This document shows, in pieces, positions 58,305-64,000 of a stretch of DNA of 64,000 bases. Source of the stretch: Lasiosphaeris hirsuta (taxonomy: Eukaryota; Ascomycota; Sordariomycetes; Sordariales; Lasiosphaeriaceae). Each line of letters opens with the position of its first letter. Position 1 is the first letter of the stretch. Below the pieces are notes generated by a model, which made no database searches, had not been told where the DNA came from, and saw only the letters and a list, made by a program, of their open reading frames with translations. The position numbers were made by a program, and so were the translations under genes. The DNA is taken from contig JAUKUA010000006.1 of NCBI GenBank assembly GCA_030549175.1, positions 1,302,001-1,366,000 of the forward strand. The letters are read 5' to 3'.

Positions 58305-58344
58305 CCGTCTCCTACCGTCTCCTACCGTCTCCTACCGTCTCCTC
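58305..58344 (+). repeat. Tandem 10-bp repeat, four copies
   Basis: The unit CCGTCTCCTA occurs four times head to tail, the last copy ending in C instead of A, about 700 bases upstream of the PKS ATG. Confidence 0.9.
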
Positions 58345-58865
58345 CACACTCCCCCAGAATGGACCCCAGGACCCTGGCACTTCCATTGCCCCAGACCTAC
58401 CGATTTTGTCTGCCGGACAATGAATGGACCAAAGGCTCCCCGGTGGGCGGCCAACGGACGTTCTACCCGTGTGGTACACCCCTGAGGCTGGCAAGTAGCT
58501 CTCGCCCTCGCGGGCCTGGCGAGGGAATACTGCCCTCCCTGGCCCGAAGTTGATCTGGAAGAGTTCGAGACCGCCCGGCTAGTATAGGCACGAGCCGAGA
58601 GCGCCAACCGACCATGCCATCACCTTGGCCGTGATATTGCTTCGCATATTGAGGCTACTGCCCGATCAAGCATGCGACCTTAATATAGCAACGCTGAAAG
58701 TGGGTTCCGTGCCCGACATTCTGATTACCACCAGGTTGATAATGGCCACTGGGTGTCGGGGCGACATCACGGCGATGGAACCGAGGGGACGAGCTCATCA
58801 AGCTTCTGGCCACGAAACCACCCCCCCCCATCGGCCGATGCTGCAGTCGTTCTTGGTCCTCGGCA

Positions 58866-58870
58866 TATAA
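58866..58870 (+). promoter_or_regulatory. TATA-like element upstream of the HR-PKS
   Basis: CATATAAG lies about 175 bases upstream of the PKS start codon in the right orientation. Inferred from sequence and position only. Confidence 0.4.
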
Positions 58871-59041
58871 GCTTCTAAGTGAAGCCACATTCTTCCCAAG
58901 TTTTGACCTTGTCGATGAGCGAGTCTTGCGTTTACCATGCCGGCTTAATCCTGTCCCATATACCTGCCAAGCATTGTATAACCCTCCCGGCTGTCGCAGC
59001 AGCACAAGACCCGAGTCTTTGCTGTTGCAAACCTCTCAGCC

Positions 59042-62000
59042 ATGGCGCCCATTGCTGTTACTCCGGATAGCTCGACCGCCAGCTCCTCAGGCGAGAGCCT
59101 GAATGGCTACTTCCATGTCCCCAATGGCAACGGCGTAAGCAACGGCACCGGTCGCCCGAACCCCCTGAACGGCCATGTCAACGGCGCCAACAGTCATACT
59201 AATGGCACCAACGGCCACCACAACCACGCCAGCGGGAACTCCAATGGCGCCTCCGGGGCTCCTAAGCCGATGCCGATCGCCATTGTCGGCATGGCTTGTC
59301 GCATGCCCGGAAACGTCTCGACTCCGGCCGAATTCTGGGAACTCTGCACCCGTGCACGCTCCGGATGGACCGAGATCCCCAAGGAGAGATTCAACAATGA
59401 ACGCTTTCACCACCCTAACCCTGGTAAAGGCGGCGCCCTGAACCCCATTGGCGGCAACTTTCTCAATGTCGACCTTGCTGCTTTTGATGCTCCCTTCTTT
59501 GGCCTCACTGAGAAGGAGGCTATTTCTATGGATCCCCAGCAACGCCTGCTGCTCGAATGCACCTTTGAGGCTCTCGAAAACGCGGGTATTCCGAAGCATA
59601 CAATCGTCGGAAAGGACGTTGGTGTTTTCGTTGGCGGCTCGTTTCCCGAGTATGAGTCGCATTTGTTCAAGGACTCGGACACAATTCCCATGCATCAAGC
59701 TACGGGTGAGCTTTGTCTTTCTTCTTTGCCCATTGTGATTAGGGTGGACCAAATCTGACCGGCCTCACCTCGCCTAGGTTGTGCATATGCAATGCAATCT
59801 AATCGCATTTCGCATTTCTTTGACTTGAGAGGGCCTAGTTTCACAGCAGATACAGCATGCTCATCTAGTATGGTTGCGATACACCTGGCTTGTCAGAGTT
59901 TGAGATCTGGCGAGACTAGCAGTGCTATCGTTGGTGGCTGCCATCTCAACATGCTGCCGGAATTCTGGATTTCCTTCGCCACCTGCAGACTGCTTTCGGA
60001 CACCGGTAGATCGTTCTCTTTTGATGACAGAGGCACCGGCTTCGGTCGTGGTGAGGGCTGTGGCATGATAGTCCTCAAGCCGTTAGATCAGGCAATCAGG
60101 GATAATGACCCGATCCGGGCAGTCATCGCTGGAACTGGTCTGAACCAAGATGGCAAAACCCCCGGCATCACGATGCCAAACGGAACCGCACAAGGTAGGC
60201 CACTTTCAACCCCTGCCATCGCTCACAACTCAAACTAACAATGCGACTAGAGGACCTTATGCGGCAAGTTTACAGCCAAGCAGGCCTAGACCCCAAGGAC
60301 TGCGGCTTTGTTGAGGCTCACGGAACAGGTACTCGAGTGGGCGATCCAATCGAAGCCACTGCTATCCACAACGTGTTGGGCCTAGACAGGACTTTGCGAG
60401 ACCCTCTATGGATAGGCTCCGTGAAATCTAACATTGGCCACTTGGAAGGAGCTTCAGGTTTGCGAGCCCACTTTTTTCCATTGCTTGTCCGTATGCTAAC
60501 CATCCAAATAGGTATTGCTGGTATCATTAAGGCGGCGCTGATGCTTGAGCGAGGTTTTATCCTTCCGAACTACGACTTTAAGAAGCCCAATCCCAAGATT
60601 CCGTGGAAAGAATGGAACCTGAAGGTCCCGATTACCCAACGGCCGTGGCCCAGGGGGAAGAAGTACATCAGCGTGAACAACTTTGGCTTTGGCGGTACCA
60701 ACGGGCATGTTGTCCTGGAGGCTGCGCCCTTCCGCAATCAGAAGTCTGCCGTTGCAGGCGACGAAACTCCTGATAAGGCAGGCCAAGGCCGAAAGCTATA
60801 CGTTCTCTCAGCCAACGACAAGAACGCCCTCTCCCAGTTGATGAAAAACATCGTCATTTATCTCGAGCAACGACCGGAGATTTTCCAACTCGATCTTACC
60901 AGCAACCTGGCTTACACACTGGGACAGCGACGATCTCTCCTCCAGCACAGAGCTGCGGTTCCTGCCCTCAACTCATTCGAGCTTATCGAGGCCATCAACG
61001 GCGAAAAGTTTGTTACGGGCAAGGAAGTCGAGCCGCTCCGGCTCGGCTTTATATTCACAGGCCAAGGTGCGCAGTGGTACGGCATGGGCCGGGAGCTCTA
61101 CGAGCAGTACCCGACCTACACCCAGAGTCTGAACCATGCGGACAGCTGCTTGGCTGCACTTGGGGCTGGTTGGTCACTCATCGACGAGCTCAGCAAGGAC
61201 GCAAAGACTAGCAAGGTCAGCGAGGCTCACATCAGTCAACCTTCGTGCACTGCTGTCCAGCTGGCACTTGTCGACTTGCTGCGAAGCTGGGGAATACATC
61301 CGACAGCTGTTGCCGGCCACTCAAGCGGAGAAATTGCGGCCGCGTATGCGGCAGGAATTATTGACTTCGAGTCCGCCATGGCGATTGCGTATCACCGAGG
61401 CAGACTTATTCCGATTCTCAAGGAAAACCACCCAGAACTGCGCGGTCGTATGATGGCTGTCGGCGGTAGCAAGGAGGAATTCTTGCCCATCATTGAGAAC
61501 TTGAAGGAGAAGGAGGTCAGGATTGCCTGCTACAACAGCCCTTCTAGTCTCACCATTTCTGGCGACGAGCCCGCCCTTGCTGAGCTCGAGAAGATCTGCG
61601 AAGAGAAGCAACTCTTCAATAGGCGCCTCGTGGTCGATGTCGCATACCACTCTCACCATATGAACCTGGTTGCCAAGGAGTACCGGGCGTCTATTGCCAA
61701 GTTGCAGCCCCCTGTTCCAACCGACGTCAGATTCCACTCGTCTCTTTATGGCCACCTCGTTGACGGCACTGAGTTGCAATCCAACTACTGGGTGGATAAC
61801 CTGACCTGTGCGGTGCGCTTCAACGAAGCGCTGCAGAGTATGCTGGAGCCGACCGGCGAACACAAGTACGGAGTCAACATGCTCGTAGAGCTCGGCCCGC
61901 ATTCTGGTCTTCAGGGTCCGATTAAGCAAGTCTTCAAGGAGGTCGGCGGGAATGCCCCAAAGATCCCCTATGCCGCTGCTCTCATCCGCAAGCGCGACGC

Positions 62001-64000
62001 TGTTGAGACTGCAATGGAGCTTGCTGCCAACCTTTTCACCAAGGGCGCCAATCTGGACTTCGGCGCTATCAACTTCCCCAAGTCGGCCAAGTCACCTGTG
62101 TTGTTGACAGATTTGCCTCGCTACCCCTGGAACTATTCTACCAAGTACTGGCAGGAATCTCGCTTGACACAGACACACAAGAACGCTGCTGGTCAGAGAA
62201 ACGACATCATTGGCACCCTAGCCAACTACTCCAATGATCTGGAGCCCACTTGGCGGAACATTGTTCGCTTGGACGACCTTCCGTGGCTGCAGCATCACAA
62301 GATTCAATCTATGACAATATTCCCAATGTCGGGTTTCATTGCTATGGCCCTTGAGGCAGCTTCACAGAAGGCCGTGACGCGTGGCACTCAATTTGACAAG
62401 TTCGACCTCAAGGACGTGTCCGTTACCAAGCCGCTCGTCATCCCTGACAAAGATACAGAGATGACCATCACCCTCCGTCCGCACCAAGAAGGCACGCTTG
62501 TGTCCTCGGATACCTGGGATGAGTTCCGAATCTGTTCATGGTCTCAGGGACAGAGCTGGACCGAACACTGCGTTGGTCTCGTTGCCACCAAGACCAAGGA
62601 TGATAACGACGTCGACAGCATTCAGCAAACTCGGAACGCGGAAGAGTTGCTGAAGTCAAGCCTTGCTGCAGTTGACCAGCCTGGCGCCACTTCAATTGTC
62701 CCGAACACCATGTACGATGCCCTCAGTGAACTTGGAGTGACATATGGCCCAACTTTCCAGGGAGTCGGCAGCTGCCAAGCATCGGATGTGCACGCCGTGG
62801 GCGACATTGTCGTGCCAGATGTTGCCAAAGAAATGCCGAACCACTACCTCTCTGACGCTGTTGTCCAACCAGCGTTCCTGGAATCTCTCATTGAGATGTA
62901 CTGGCCTATTCTTGGCGCCGGTCGTCGTGCTGTTAGCACGATCTATTTGCCATCATCAGTGGAACGCATCACAGTCTCGACTCGTATCACCAAGTTAGCG
63001 AAGGAGCCTGGCAGTTCGCTTCGCGCAGTTTGCAGGGGCCAGATCCCCCCCGGTATCCCGAAGCCCACAAAGGTTTCCATGACTGCGGTTAGCGGCGATT
63101 CCCTCGAAGCTATCATCTCTATTGAAGGCCTCACAATCTCCCCCATCCTTGATGGTGAAGCTCAAGCGGACTCCAACGGACCCAGAGAACTTTGCTACAA
63201 GCTGGAATGGGACCTAATCTTGGACTCAGATGATACCAACCGTCTGATCCCCGCCGATTCTAGTGTCGTCATTATTCACGAAGATACCATTTTCCAAAGT
63301 CTCGTCGCAATGGGCCTCGCAAACTCACTGGAGCAGGTCACCGGAAAGTTACCTGAAGTTGGCACCCTAAATACCATCGATGCCACCGGAAAGATTATCG
63401 TCTTCCTCAATGAACTCCACCAGCCCTACCTTGCCACGCTTACTCCAACCCAGTTCACGGATCTGCAAAAGGTCCTGACAAACGCTGAGGGGGCACTTTG
63501 GGTTGTCCGCGGTGCATATGAGAAGTCCACAAGCCCCGAGGCCAACATGGTGATTGGCTTCAGCAGAACTATCCGCTCGGAAACCGCAATGAAATTTGCA
63601 ACACTGGACCTAGACGCAGAGTCACCGCTGACTGAGGACGCAACTACGCAGGCGATTTTCAAGGTGTTCAAGGCTGCTTTTGGCTCGGAGTCTTCGACGA
63701 CAAGTGAGCTTGAGTTTATGGAACGGGCGGGCTCATTTTTCACTCCTCGAATTGTCCACGATTATGAGATGAACGAGATCGTCCACAAGGAGACGAATCC
63801 CTCCATCCTCGAGCCTTCACAGTTTGGAGATGATGGCCGAACGCTCAAGATGGAATTGTCCAGCTCTGGTGCTGCCGAAACCTTCCACTTCATTGATGAC
63901 CTTATGGCCGACGAGCCTCTGGAGGGGGACCAGATCGAAATCGAGGTCAAGGCAATCGGTGTAAACTTCAGGGATGGCATGGCCGCCAAGGGCCAAATCT
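59042..64000 (+). CDS. Highly reducing polyketide synthase, 5' part (truncated by window edge)
   Basis: Exons 59042-59705, 59778-60194, 60251-60457 and 60512 to beyond 64000 encode the first 1,592 residues or so. An Asn/Gly/His-rich leader (about 1-78) precedes KS, with active-site Cys249 in DTACSSS, the histidine motif EAHGTGT and SNIGHLEGASG. AT has GQGAQW and nucleophile Ser700 in GHSSGE. The DH region (about 990-1375) has His1025, but HxxxGxxxxP reads with Ser at 1029, and the second motif, normally HPxxLD, reads QPAFLE (1215-1220). No methyltransferase domain follows. The sequence passes through the linker/structural region into the start of an enoylreductase (IEVKAIGVNFRDGMA) at the window end. 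KR and ACP should lie beyond. It makes a reduced polyketide chain; the product is unknown. It is divergent from an FSH hydrolase. Confidence 0.96.

Larger units (their letters stand above)
56082..59041. promoter_or_regulatory. Divergent 3-kb region between the FSH hydrolase and HR-PKS
   Basis: No gene is supported over about 3 kb. It contains a tandem 10-bp repeat at 58305-58344, short CAAGTC-type repeats near 58122-58158 and a TATA-like CATATAAG near 58864-58871. It probably includes both promoters and possibly binding sites for a cluster regulator, none of which can be identified by eye. Confidence 0.45.

Overview
The window is nuclear DNA from a filamentous ascomycete (Pezizomycotina, most likely Sordariomycetes). 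The genes are split by many short introns (about 50-80 nt, with CTRAY-type branch sites). The gene content is typically fungal: an ascomycete laccase ending in DSGL, a GH71 mutanase, PDR-type and MDR-type ABC transporters, and a highly reducing polyketide synthase (HR-PKS). No mobile element, CRISPR array, rRNA or viral sequence was recognised.

Left part (1-22 kb). This holds a secreted laccase (+), a GCIP/CCNDBP1-like protein (-), the glucosidase II beta subunit (+, C-terminal KDEL), Rtf2 (-) and the complete TOR kinase gene (+). They are followed by a small secreted protein (+), an intron-containing tRNA-Tyr (-), a short-chain dehydrogenase (-) and a secreted DUF1996 protein (-). The region mixes housekeeping genes (growth control, ER glycoprotein quality control, replication) with secreted accessory genes.

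Middle part (22-44.6 kb). A gene-poor stretch of nearly 6 kb precedes a PDR/CDR-type ABC transporter (+). Next come the divergent pair SAM50 (-) and UBC6 (+), which are mitochondrial outer-membrane and ERAD functions, an aldo/keto reductase (+), a cytosolic-type GH2 beta-mannosidase (-) and a secreted GH71 alpha-1,3-glucanase with a Ser/Thr linker and two cysteine-rich binding modules (-).

Right part (44.6-64 kb). Genes here are widely spaced. A 19-exon MDR-type ABC transporter (-) and an FSH-family serine hydrolase (-) are followed by the start of a divergently transcribed HR-PKS (+) that runs off the right edge (KS-AT-DH, no methyltransferase, entering ER). Hydrolase plus HR-PKS plus exporter reads as the left border of a polyketide biosynthetic cluster. 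The PKS dehydratase has substitutions at conserved motif positions, which makes it the most unusual protein-level signal here.

Gene models were spliced by hand from reading frame, splice consensus and family conservation. Every multi-exon model listed keeps frame through all junctions. Two introns appear to use GC-AG boundaries, and several genes contain very small exons (12-19 nt).
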